Positions 1 to 7,828 are shown, counted from the first letter of the stretch. The stretch: 11,706 bases of DNA from Sphingobacterium sp. UBA5670 (GCF_002420705.1 NZ_DIIM01000028.1:1-11706); one strand, 5' to 3'. The notes: generated from the sequence alone by a model not told the origin. Program-made: numbers and translations.

Positions 1-200
1 AAAAAAAAAAACAAAAAAAACAAAAAAAAACAATATAAGTATCTAAAAAAACTAAAAAACGTACTAAATTAACAATTCAATATACAGGAAACATAAAAAA
101 AACAAGTACAACAAAGTAAAACAAGGTGAAATTTAAACAAATATTCCTGAAAAAATTATTTTATAACAAAAAAATACGAAAATACACAATAAATAAAACA
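1..200. other. A-rich non-coding region downstream of trxA
   Basis: No gene is visible here. The first 60 bases are about 78% A on the plus strand and begin with runs of 11, 8 and 9 A broken by single C at positions 12, 21 and 31. The rest stays A-rich with few G. I found no TAnnTTTG-type promoter element on either strand and no convincing open frame. It lies beyond the trxA terminator and is probably an untranscribed spacer. The long homopolymers make it prone to replication slippage and to sequencing error. Confidence 0.6.
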
Positions 201-236
201 GAAAAAGCCTCGAAATTAATATTTCGAGGCTTTTTC
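201..236 (-). terminator. Intrinsic terminator of trxA
   Basis: A perfect 16-bp inverted repeat (arms 201-216 and 221-236) with a 4-base loop. The stem has a GCCTCG core and five A/T pairs at its base, so the transcript ends in a U-run. It begins 18 bases past the trxA stop codon. The symmetry would let it work in both directions, but the only neighbour seen reading into it is trxA on the minus strand. Confidence 0.88.
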
Positions 237-253
237 TTTATTTATCAGCTAAC

Positions 254-574
254 TTATGCCAATTGTTTTTCCAATTTCTCGTTCAAAACCGATTTTGGAA
301 CTGCTCCAATTTGTTTATCAACAATTTCGCCATTTTTGAAGAATAATAAAGCCGGAATGTTACGAATTCCATAACGAACAGAAATTTCTGGATTCTCATC
401 CACGTTTACTTTTCCTATTACAGCCTTACCTTCATAATCCTTAGCTAATTCTTCAACCACAGGACCTACCATACGACATGGACCACACCACTCTGCCCAA
501 AAATCAATTAATACGGGTTTGTCTGCTTTTAAAACAACTTCTTCAAAGTTGCTATCTGTAATTTCTAATGCCAT
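254..574 (-). CDS. trxA: Thioredoxin
   Basis: A 106-residue cytoplasmic thioredoxin, the usual single-domain length. It reduces protein disulphides and is itself re-reduced by thioredoxin reductase. The redox-active WCGPC motif is at residues 29-33, the buried acid that tunes it is D24, and the cis-proline facing the active site is P74 in the IPA segment. That position is often IPT, so the alanine is a mild variant. No signal peptide is present. The gene sits 124 bases downstream of dnaE on the same strand. It has its own TAnnTTTG-type element (639-646) with a dyad just upstream (667-682), and a strong terminator follows. I infer that it can be transcribed independently of dnaE. Confidence 0.96.
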   Translation of the reverse strand: MALEITDSNFEEVVLKADKPVLIDFWAEWCGPCRMVGPVVEELAKDYEGKAVIGKVNVDENPEISVRYGIRNIPALLFFKNGEIVDKQIGAVPKSVLNEKLEKQLA

Positions 575-638
575 AACCTTTTAATTTTATAAACCGAAGT
601 TATATCTATAATACTATTTAATTGCTAAAATCAATAAA

Positions 639-646
639 CAAAGATA
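639..646 (-). promoter_or_regulatory. Candidate -7 promoter element of trxA
   Basis: On the minus strand this reads TATCTTTG, an exact match to the Bacteroidota -7 consensus TAnnTTTG. It would start a transcript with a leader of roughly 55-60 bases before the trxA ATG. No good -33 TTTG/TTG lies 17-22 bases upstream; a palindrome occupies that area instead. Confidence 0.5.
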
Positions 647-666
647 GCAACAACTACCAATGTATT

Positions 667-682
667 TGTAATTTTAATTACA
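667..682. promoter_or_regulatory. TGTAA-N6-TTACA dyad upstream of the trxA promoter
   Basis: A perfect 16-base palindrome, TGTAATTTTAATTACA, in the dnaE-trxA gap. Its centre lies about 43 bases upstream of the inferred trxA start point. That is where a class II activator of the Crp/Fnr superfamily would sit, and the TGTAA-N6-TTACA shape fits such a dimer site. The stem has a 2-base centre and little G/C, so it is a poor RNA terminator for dnaE. The regulator is inferred, not seen. Confidence 0.35.
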
Positions 683-698
683 CAAATTCCAAACCAAA

Positions 699-3600
699 CT
701 AGTTCAATCGATAATTTATCCCTTCAAACTTGTCTATACAGTCCAAAAACTCATTTGTAAGGTTTATTTTCAGGCTCTTAGCTGGCATTTCGACAGATAT
801 TTCATCTTGAGGGTCCCATATCTTAAATTTCAATTGACAATTTGGCACTACTCCCTCAATTTCATTTTGCGCCAGTATATCTTTGATTCCATCGAGAAAT
901 GCTTCGTTTAACTTAGGTAAAGGAATATTAATGGTAAAACTCTTAGCCATCTTTTCACGAAGATCAGAAAGCAATTGTACGCTCCGCAGCTCAAAACCCC
1001 AATTCCCCACTTGCCTAAAACGCTCCTGTACCAAGCCCCGTAATTGCACAAAATACCCTTCTTGCAGATACCCTTTCAACTTCACATACTCTTCCCCAAA
1101 TACAGCCATATCATAGGAATCACTATAGTCTTCGATAATAAACGACGCAAAAGGCTTACCGTTCTTGGTCAATCGATGATTAGCTGAAGCTATAATACCG
1201 CCAATGACGAGTTCCTTATTCTTAATCCGGTTAAACTCAAGCAAAGTCTCTTCATCTACCTCCGCAGCCTTAACCTTATTGATCAATGCTAAATCTGAAA
1301 CCGAATTTTGACAAAAATGTTCAATCTCAAACCTGTATGTATCCAACGGGTGACTAGTCAAATAGATACCAATAACATCTTTTTCATATTTAAGCTTTTC
1401 AATTAATCCCCACGGCGGACATGGTGCCAAAACTGGTTCTGGCAATTCTGCAGCACCACCGACTCCAAATAGGCTCGCCTGAGCCGAACTTTCATTCTCT
1501 TTATAACGCTGACCGAACCGTATTGCCTTTTCCATTCCTGTTGAATTTTCATCCGAATGAAAATACTGTGCACGATGCGTATTCTCAAAACTATCAAAAC
1601 CGCCGGCATAAGCCAAACTTTCAAAAGCTTTCTTATTGACCGCACGAAGATCAATTCGTTTGGCCATATCAAAAACAGATTTATACAATCCCGACTGCCG
1701 AGTTTGTACGATAGCATCTACTGCTCCTGCTCCAACACCTTTAACGGCACCTATCCCAAAGCGGATTGCTCCAGTTTCATTTACCGTGAATTTATAGTAG
1801 GATTCATTCACATCAGGACCAAGCACTTCCAACCCCATACGTTTACATTCCTCCATAAAGAATGTGACCTGCTTAATATCATTCATATTGTTAGAAAGCA
1901 CCGCAGCCATATACTCAGCAGGGAAATGCGCTTTCAAATAAGCTGTTTGATAGGCAACCCAAGCATAACAGGTAGAGTGGGATTTATTAAATGCATAACT
2001 CGCAAAAGCTTCCCAGTCAGTCCAGATTTTTTCCAGCACTTTCGCACTATGTCCTTTCTCCTCTGCTTGAGAAATAAACTTGGGTTTCATTTTATCCAAT
2101 ACAGCCTTTTGTTTCTTACCCATAGCCTTACGCAGGACGTCGGCGTCACCTTTAGAAAATCCTGCCAGCTTTTGGGACAAAAGCATTACCTGCTCTTGAT
2201 ATACCGTAATTCCGTAGGTTTCCTTGAGATATTCCTCACAGGCATCCAAATCGTAAACAATAGGATCTATACCATGCTTACGCTTAATAAAACTTGGGAT
2301 ATACTCAATTGGTCCTGGACGATAGAGCGCATTCATCGCAATCAAATCGGCAAATACCGTCGGCTTAAGATCACGCATGTATTTCTGCATCCCCGGAGAC
2401 TCATACTGGAACACACCGATCGTTTCTCCGCGCTGGAAAAGCTCATAAGTAAGCTCATCATCGATCGGAAATTGATCCGGGTCCAGCACAATACCATGAC
2501 TTAATTTGACATTTTCAACGGTATCTTTAATCAGGGTCAAAGTCTTTAAACCCAAGAAGTCCATTTTCAGCAACCCCGCACTTTCAACAACATGGTTATC
2601 GAATTGCGTTACATAAAGATCGGAGTCTTTTGCTAAAGAAACAGGGACAAAGTTCGTAATATCGTCGGGCGTGATAATCACACCACAGGCGTGGATACCT
2701 GTATTTCGTACAGACCCCTCCAATACCCGAGCCTGTCGAATTGTTTCCGCTTCCAACCCAGCACCATCTGCAATGGATTTCAGCCTATTAACAGCTTCAA
2801 TCTCCTCAGTTCTTAGCTTTTCCTTTAAACCAGCATCATCTAATGTAAAAATCTTGGATAACTTAAGGTTCGGAATCAGCTTGGCAATTTCGTTGGCATC
2901 GCCTAAAGGTAAATCCAATACCCGTGCTGTATCTTTGATGGATGACTTCGCAGCCATTGTACCATAAGTAATAATTTGTGCAACCTGACTCGCCCCATAT
3001 TTATTGATTACATATTGCATGACGCGTCCACGTCCCTCGTCATCAAAATCGATATCGATATCGGGCATAGATACACGGTCGGGATTTAAGAAACGCTCAA
3101 AAAGTAGATCATATTTAATCGGATCAATATTGGTGATCCCAAGGCAATAGGCTACCGCCGAACCAGCAGCAGAACCACGTCCAGGGCCCACAGAAACACC
3201 CATATCCCGCGCTGCCGCAATAAAATCCTGAACAATCAAAAAGTACCCCGGATACCCTGTCTTCTCAATTGTAGCCAATTCAAAGTCCAGTCGTTCCCGA
3301 ATATCATCCGTAATTTCCTCATAACGTTTTTCGGCACCTACATAACAGAGATGCGCCAAGTATTTATTTTCGCCGCGTTTTCCACCATCTTCAAGATCAG
3401 CTTCAACCTGGAATTCCTCAGGAATATCAAATTTAGGCAAAAGGACGTCGCGATTCAATTTGAATATCTCCACCTTATCGACAATCTCCTGAATATTTAG
3501 AATAGCCTCAGGCAGATCCTTAAACAAAGCCTTCATTTCATCCGAAGACTTGAAATAATACTCTTGATTAGGTAAGCCAAAACGAAATCCCCTTCCCCTA

Positions 3601-5117
3601 CCTTTTGGAGTGGAAAGCTTTTCGCCATCTTTCACACATAACAAAATGTCGTGCGCATGGGCATCGCCTTTTTTCTCGTAATAGGTATTGTTGGTCGCAA
3701 CGACCTTAACCTGATATTTTCGGGAGAACTTAAGTAACGTCTGGTTCACACGTTCCTCATCTTCCTGACCATGGCGCATCAACTCCAGATAAAAATCATC
3801 TCCAAATTGCTCTTTCCACCACACTAATGCCTCTTCTGCTTGGCTCTCCCCCATATTCAGAATTTTATTAGGCACCTCACCTTGTAAGTTTCCCGATAAA
3901 GCAATCACATCTTCTTTAAATTGAAGAATAAGATCCTTATCAATCCTTGGCACATAATAGAACCCGGCAGTATAGGCAAAAGAAGCAAGTTTAGCTAGAT
4001 TGTGATACCCTCGTTTATTTTTCGCCAATAATACAATCTGATAACCATTATCCTTTCTGGACTTATCTTTGTGGTTTTCACAGACAAAAAACTCACAGCC
4101 AACAATTGGTTTCAAGAGTTGACCAGTAGGCTCCTGCCCATTCTCGATAGCTTCTGCATTTTGAGCCTCGACTTCTTTGTTATGCCCTATAACCCGAGAG
4201 ACAAACTCAAAAGCCCCCATCATATTTCCATGATCCGTTAGCGCAACAGCAGGCATATTATCTCTGATCGCTGCAGAAACCAACTTATCATACGACATGG
4301 TCGACTGCAGGATCGAAAACTGAGAGTGATTATGCAAATGGGCAAATTTAGCATTCTTTAATGCAGCAAGTGCTTCAGCATCAACAACAACCTTAACTTC
4401 ATCTGGCTCTGATCGTTTTCTAATCTCATCAGAGGCCGCTTTTAAGTTGATATGCTTAAGTCCGACAGTAGGTATAGGACCTGGATTGTTAGTCTTAAAA
4501 TCTACGAAGTATCCCGTATCTACCTGAAGTTCTTCAGCAGTAAATACCTCCCTTCTAACCAGCTCCAGAAAACAACGCGTCGTAGCCTCAACGTCCGCCG
4601 TCGCATTGTGAGCCTCAGCAAAAGGTACCCCAAATAAATAAGAATGCAGTTCGGTCAGGTTAGGCAATTTAAATCGTCCGCCACGTCCTCCAGGAATTTT
4701 GAGAAGCTCAGCTGTAACTTCCGTACAGGTATCCAGCACAGGCATATCGACCATATTTGAATTTACACCATAACGATAAAATTCACAGCCCATGATATTC
4801 AAATCAAAACCTATATTTTGCCCAACAACGAACTTGGCTTTATTTAATGCTAAATTGAATTTTTCCAGTACTTCCTGAAGCGGCACCCCCTGTTCCTCAG
4901 CCAAAGCTGTGGATATACCATGTATTTTTTCAGAGTCATAGGGTATATCAAATCCATCAGGTTTAATTAAATAATCGTGATGTTCGGCCAATTTCCCCAT
5001 TTCATCGTGAATCTGCCAAGCCAGTTGAATACAGCGAGGCCAATTGTCCGTGTCGGTAATTGGCGCGTCCCAACGCTTAGGTAAACCCGTCGTCTCCGTA
5101 TCGAAAATAATATACAT
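699..5117 (-). CDS. dnaE: DNA polymerase III alpha subunit with N-terminal proofreading exonuclease domain
   Basis: The replicative polymerase, 1472 residues; E. coli DnaE is about 1160 and the excess is the N-terminus. Residues 1-190 are a DnaQ-like DEDDh 3'-5' exonuclease: D6 and E8 in DTETTG, D105 in NIGFD, H170 and D175 in HNATAD. A linker leads to a PHP domain (about 258-500), then the C-family polymerase core with catalytic acids D686 and D688 in PDIDIDF and D853 in MDFLGL. A helix-hairpin-helix region follows, then a clamp-binding QASLF motif at 1213-1217 and an OB fold near 1300-1385. The PHP domain keeps HLHNH (260-264) and TDH (294-296), but the usual TND.HY ligands read TNNTYY (475-480). 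Proofreading is therefore probably done by the fused domain. Minus-strand AGAGGG lies about a dozen bases before the ATG. No exact -7 element was found upstream. Confidence 0.95.
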   Translation of the reverse strand: MYIIFDTETTGLPKRWDAPITDTDNWPRCIQLAWQIHDEMGKLAEHHDYLIKPDGFDIPYDSEKIHGISTALAEEQGVPLQEVLEKFNLALNKAKFVVGQNIGFDLNIMGCEFYRYGVNSNMVDMPVLDTCTEVTAELLKIPGGRGGRFKLPNLTELHSYLFGVPFAEAHNATADVEATTRCFLELVRREVFTAEELQVDTGYFVDFKTNNPGPIPTVGLKHINLKAASDEIRKRSEPDEVKVVVDAEALAALKNAKFAHLHNHSQFSILQSTMSYDKLVSAAIRDNMPAVALTDHGNMMGAFEFVSRVIGHNKEVEAQNAEAIENGQEPTGQLLKPIVGCEFFVCENHKDKSRKDNGYQIVLLAKNKRGYHNLAKLASFAYTAGFYYVPRIDKDLILQFKEDVIALSGNLQGEVPNKILNMGESQAEEALVWWKEQFGDDFYLELMRHGQEDEERVNQTLLKFSRKYQVKVVATNNTYYEKKGDAHAHDILLCVKDGEKLSTPKGRGRGFRFGLPNQEYYFKSSDEMKALFKDLPEAILNIQEIVDKVEIFKLNRDVLLPKFDIPEEFQVEADLEDGGKRGENKYLAHLCYVGAEKRYEEITDDIRERLDFELATIEKTGYPGYFLIVQDFIAAARDMGVSVGPGRGSAAGSAVAYCLGITNIDPIKYDLLFERFLNPDRVSMPDIDIDFDDEGRGRVMQYVINKYGASQVAQIITYGTMAAKSSIKDTARVLDLPLGDANEIAKLIPNLKLSKIFTLDDAGLKEKLRTEEIEAVNRLKSIADGAGLEAETIRQARVLEGSVRNTGIHACGVIITPDDITNFVPVSLAKDSDLYVTQFDNHVVESAGLLKMDFLGLKTLTLIKDTVENVKLSHGIVLDPDQFPIDDELTYELFQRGETIGVFQYESPGMQKYMRDLKPTVFADLIAMNALYRPGPIEYIPSFIKRKHGIDPIVYDLDACEEYLKETYGITVYQEQVMLLSQKLAGFSKGDADVLRKAMGKKQKAVLDKMKPKFISQAEEKGHSAKVLEKIWTDWEAFASYAFNKSHSTCYAWVAYQTAYLKAHFPAEYMAAVLSNNMNDIKQVTFFMEECKRMGLEVLGPDVNESYYKFTVNETGAIRFGIGAVKGVGAGAVDAIVQTRQSGLYKSVFDMAKRIDLRAVNKKAFESLAYAGGFDSFENTHRAQYFHSDENSTGMEKAIRFGQRYKENESSAQASLFGVGGAAELPEPVLAPCPPWGLIEKLKYEKDVIGIYLTSHPLDTYRFEIEHFCQNSVSDLALINKVKAAEVDEETLLEFNRIKNKELVIGGIIASANHRLTKNGKPFASFIIEDYSDSYDMAVFGEEYVKLKGYLQEGYFVQLRGLVQERFRQVGNWGFELRSVQLLSDLREKMAKSFTINIPLPKLNEAFLDGIKDILAQNEIEGVVPNCQLKFKIWDPQDEISVEMPAKSLKINLTNEFLDCIDKFEGINYRLN

Positions 5118-5463
5118 AAAATTCTAACCCTCTTTAGTACAACACATTAAACGCAATGCAATTTACATTTATTTGAACTTGAAATTTACGAAATTATTAG
5201 AGAAGATTGTGTCAGATTTTTGCGAAAATCCACTAAAGAAAATCTCTGCTACATGGCAGTCTCTATTGACTCTTCGTGATAAGAAACAGTATCATGCTCA
5301 ACGCTAAAATCTACCTTTTTATCTATGCTTAGTTCATGCTTGACACCCTAATTTGATTAAAGCCCAGACAACCTTACATTGGACATAATTACATCAATTT
5401 TAATATTGTAATAGATACACTATCCCAAGTATTTAGTATATTTGATTTTGACCCAAAACGTCC
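5118..5463. other. 346-base gap between divergent dnaE and HAD phosphatase genes
   Basis: This must hold the control regions of both divergent genes. For the HAD gene there is an exact TAnnTTTG element (5437-5444) with a weak dyad upstream (5388-5412). For dnaE the nearest resemblance is TAAATTTC on the minus strand (5188-5181), one mismatch and no -33 partner, so I do not call it. A short GATTTT-TGCG-AAAATC hairpin (5215-5230) has no U-tract. A 32-codon stop-free stretch on the minus strand (5249-5347) has no start codon. No RNA gene is recognised. Confidence 0.6.
5437..5444 (+). promoter_or_regulatory. Candidate -7 promoter element of the HAD phosphatase gene
   Basis: TATATTTG matches the Bacteroidota consensus TAnnTTTG exactly and ends 19 bases before the ATG. 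The leader would be only about 13 bases. No TTG is found at the usual -33 spacing. Confidence 0.45.
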
Positions 5464-6246
5464 ATGATTAAAGCTATCTTTTTTGACATCGATGGAACTT
5501 TGCTAAGTTTCAAAACACATCAAGTTCCCGAATCCACTCAGCAGGCATTTCAATTATTAAAAGAAAAAAACATCAAGGTATTTGTTTCAACAGGAAGATC
5601 CTACAACCAGCTAGGACATATCCGCTATCTTGATTTTGACGGATATATTACCTTCAACGGTGGCTATTGTGTAACGAAGGAACAGGAAGTTATCTATAAA
5701 AACAACATTTCTCAGAAAGATATCCGTTCACTGTTGGATTACACTAAAAAGCATAGTGACTTGACATTTTCATTTATGTCTGAAAAAGAAATTTCTCTGA
5801 ATCAGATTACGCCAGAAGTTTTAAAAATGTACCAACAAGTCAATGTACCTACACCGCCTATTCGGGATTACGAACGAGATTTTGACCTCGATTCAGTTAT
5901 GCAAATCAATGTTTTTATCAATCCTGAAGAAGAAGCTGAATTTATGGAGAATGTGATGCCAAACTCAGTAGCCTCGAGATGGACCCCCATTTTTGCAGAT
6001 GTTAATCCAATGGGGCAAAGCAAAAAAATAGGAATAGATGTTTTTCTAGACCATTTCAACATCGCGCTGGAAGAAACAATGTCGTTTGGCGATGGTGGAA
6101 ACGATATTACGATGCTCGCCCACACCCATATTGGGATTGCTATGGGTAATGCAAACCCCGAAGTAAAAGAAATAGCAGACTATATAACAGACAGTGTTGA
6201 TGAAAATGGAGTCTGGAATGCACTAAAACATTTTAACATCATCTAA
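5464..6246 (+). CDS. Cof-type HAD-IIB family hydrolase
   Basis: A 260-residue cytoplasmic haloacid-dehalogenase-superfamily phosphatase of the Cof (IIB) subfamily. All four HAD motifs are intact: the nucleophile D8 and acid D10 in DIDGTL, S42/T43 in VSTGR, the K187/K188 pair in QSKK, and the Mg-binding D210 and D214 in FGDGGND. Residues between about 85 and 180 form the C2 cap that selects substrate. Family members remove phosphate from sugar phosphates, flavin or pyridoxal phosphates and similar metabolites; the substrate cannot be read from the sequence. The ATG sits just after a TAnnTTTG element. The stop codon overlaps that of the convergent kinase-like gene by 4 bases, leaving no room for a terminator. 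Confidence 0.9.
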   Translation: MIKAIFFDIDGTLLSFKTHQVPESTQQAFQLLKEKNIKVFVSTGRSYNQLGHIRYLDFDGYITFNGGYCVTKEQEVIYKNNISQKDIRSLLDYTKKHSDLTFSFMSEKEISLNQITPEVLKMYQQVNVPTPPIRDYERDFDLDSVMQINVFINPEEEAEFMENVMPNSVASRWTPIFADVNPMGQSKKIGIDVFLDHFNIALEETMSFGDGGNDITMLAHTHIGIAMGNANPEVKEIADYITDSVDENGVWNALKHFNII

Positions 6247-6842
6247 AGATGTATTGTTAATGTAATTCGAGAAGTATTGCTATTACTATTCAGCAGTAAA
6301 TTATGCTTGTCTGAAAAAAGATAATCCAACCGATGTCGAAAATCATGGATCAACACACTGTTAAACTGATTTTCCAGATAATGGTTGACGCGATAACTTA
6401 CCTCTAGCATAATCAGCTTGGAAGAGCCAGACAAGCGGATACGGATAGGATGAGAAGACATCGTATTATAACCATTTTCGACAGCATGCTGAATCGCAGG
6501 AAGAAGAATGAGCGGTGGCACCTTGATTTTATCGTGCGACCAAAGCTTATTTTCGAATTTCACTAAAAACCCGTCCGGAACAAAGTGTTCAGCCACCTGC
6601 AAATACTGGTGCAACAAGTTAAGCTCGACCTCTATCGACTCCAGTCGGTCAACTTGAAGCTTAAGCAACTGCTCTTGAAAAGTATAATATTCCTCCGCAT
6701 GTCTTTTATCGCTTCGGATAAAGTGATCGAGCAAAAAACTATCCAGCTGACTGTTCCGAAAAGACAACCTATTCGCCAGTGCTAAAAGCTCTTCATTTCT
6801 TACACTCTTTTTACCCAGAAAACGATTGATTATACTTGACAT
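6243..6842 (-). CDS. Degenerate LytS/YehU-type histidine kinase-like protein (probable pseudokinase)
   Basis: A 199-residue soluble protein with no signal peptide, membrane segment or sensor domain. Residues 65-124 keep the frame of a LytS-type kinase: an acidic helix with HQYLQVAEHF (78-87), then VPPLILLPAIQHAVENG (108-124), which aligns with the family pattern IPPLLLQP.VENAIKHG. The ATP-site residues are changed. The N-box E-N is Q118-H119, the DNG box is missing near 150-155, and the GIGL.N box reads SVLIHD (162-167). The NPHF phospho-acceptor box is not recognisable; only an eroded FRNSQLDSF (28-36) stands in its place. The RL..L motif survives at 171-175. I infer that it neither binds ATP normally nor autophosphorylates. 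No LytTR response regulator lies nearby. It is divergent from the pirin gene across a 45-base gap. Homology to the kinase fold is likely but not certain. Confidence 0.6.
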   Translation of the reverse strand: MSSIINRFLGKKSVRNEELLALANRLSFRNSQLDSFLLDHFIRSDKRHAEEYYTFQEQLLKLQVDRLESIEVELNLLHQYLQVAEHFVPDGFLVKFENKLWSHDKIKVPPLILLPAIQHAVENGYNTMSSHPIRIRLSGSSKLIMLEVSYRVNHYLENQFNSVLIHDFRHRLDYLFSDKHNLLLNSNSNTSRITLTIHL

Positions 6843-6856
6843 TTCTTAAATTGCTA

Positions 6857-6864
6857 TAGATTAG
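6857..6864 (+). promoter_or_regulatory. Candidate -7 promoter element of the pirin gene
   Basis: TAGATTAG is one mismatch from TAnnTTTG, with a TTG at 6836-6838 (18-base spacer). Transcription would begin about 18 bases before the ATG, where AAGGAA gives a possible ribosome site. Confidence 0.38.
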
Positions 6865-6869
6865 AAACA

Positions 6870-6877
6870 CAAAAATA
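6870..6877 (-). promoter_or_regulatory. Candidate -7 promoter element of the kinase-like gene
   Basis: On the minus strand this reads TATTTTTG, an exact TAnnTTTG match, about 28 bases before the ATG at 6842. The nearest TTG at a tolerable distance (6903-6901) has a long 23-base spacer. The element lies inside the pirin leader, so the two promoters face each other and overlap. Confidence 0.33.
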
Positions 6878-6887
6878 AGGAAACATT

Positions 6888-7787
6888 ATGTCAAATATTG
6901 CAATAGTTATTGAAGAAAGAGCTGCCGACATAGGCAATTTCTTAGTTGGACGACTTCTTCCTTTCAGACAAAAGCGCATGGTCGGTCCATTTATCTTTAT
7001 CGACCATATGGGACCTGATACCATTGCCGAACCGCACTTTATGGACATTGCGCCGCATCCACATATCGGCTTATCAACATTGACTTACCTATTCGAAGGA
7101 AGCATTATGCATCGCGACAGCTTGGGAAATGCTGTAGAGATCAAACCAGGTGCAGTCAACTGGATGACAGCAGGTAAAGGTGTCACACACTCCGAAAGAA
7201 CTCCCGAACAGCTGAGATCTTCCCCGCATGACCTACATGGACTACAGATCTGGGTGGCCCTCCCGAAAGAACTGGAAAAAATGGATCCCAATTTTGTCCA
7301 CATTGAAGAACCTCAACTTCCCCATTGGACCGAAGACGGTGTATCCTATCGCTTAATTGCTGGAGAAATTAAAGATCATCGTTCGGAGGTCCCCGTATAT
7401 AGCCCATTATACCTTATTGAAATCAAAGCAGAAAAAGATGCAACTATTAAACTAGGTAATCATCTATACGGTGAGAGTGGATTGTATATTCTTCATGGAA
7501 ATGTCCATGCGGAAGGCCAGGAATTTGGTCCGAAACAGATTTTAGTTGCAAAAGATGCTAAACTTTGTGAATTCAAAATGGAGGCTGGCACCTCGGTGTA
7601 CATTTTTGGTGGCGAGCCTTTCCCCGAACAACGATATATCGACTGGAACTTTGTCGCTTCAGACATCGAAACGCTAAAAATAGCCCGTGAGAAATGGGAA
7701 AACCACGAATTTCCGAAGGTACCTGGAGATGACGGCTATATTCCAATTCCACCGGTAAATCCGACTTTAGGGCAGAAAAAAAATTAA
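6888..7787 (+). CDS. Pirin family protein
   Basis: A 299-residue bicupin of the pirin family, close to the usual 290 residues. The N-terminal cupin carries all four metal ligands at nearly the same positions as in human pirin: H57 and H59 in PHPHIG, H101 and E103 in THSER. Fe(II) binding is therefore expected. The C-terminal cupin (about 165-260) has no such set, as in the family. Bacterial pirins have been described as quercetin dioxygenases or as regulators of metabolic enzymes; which applies here cannot be told. No signal peptide is seen, so it is cytoplasmic. The ATG is preceded by AAGGAA seven bases away. It is divergent from the kinase-like gene and ends ahead of a strong terminator. 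Confidence 0.93.
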   Translation: MSNIAIVIEERAADIGNFLVGRLLPFRQKRMVGPFIFIDHMGPDTIAEPHFMDIAPHPHIGLSTLTYLFEGSIMHRDSLGNAVEIKPGAVNWMTAGKGVTHSERTPEQLRSSPHDLHGLQIWVALPKELEKMDPNFVHIEEPQLPHWTEDGVSYRLIAGEIKDHRSEVPVYSPLYLIEIKAEKDATIKLGNHLYGESGLYILHGNVHAEGQEFGPKQILVAKDAKLCEFKMEAGTSVYIFGGEPFPEQRYIDWNFVASDIETLKIAREKWENHEFPKVPGDDGYIPIPPVNPTLGQKKN

Positions 7788-7828
7788 TCTATCGAATGGG
7801 CACAATTCGAAGGACAAAACTGACATAA

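Noticed and set aside
126..374. Plus-strand 82-codon frame spanning the A-rich spacer, terminator and trxA end
   Set aside because: It runs through the terminator hairpin and the antisense of trxA; there is no promoter, and the peptide is low complexity.
1403..1717. A 104-codon minus-strand frame in a different register within dnaE
   Set aside because: It overlaps the clamp-binding region of dnaE on the same strand; the main frame is unbroken through it, so it is a shadow and not a frameshift.
1557..2504. A 315-codon plus-strand open frame inside dnaE
   Set aside because: It lies antisense to the polymerase core, whose motifs are intact, and its translation is a low-quality mix with no recognisable domain.
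5215..5230. GATTTT-TGCG-AAAATC hairpin considered as a terminator
   Set aside because: Six A/T-dominated pairs with no U-run after it on either strand, and no gene ends nearby.
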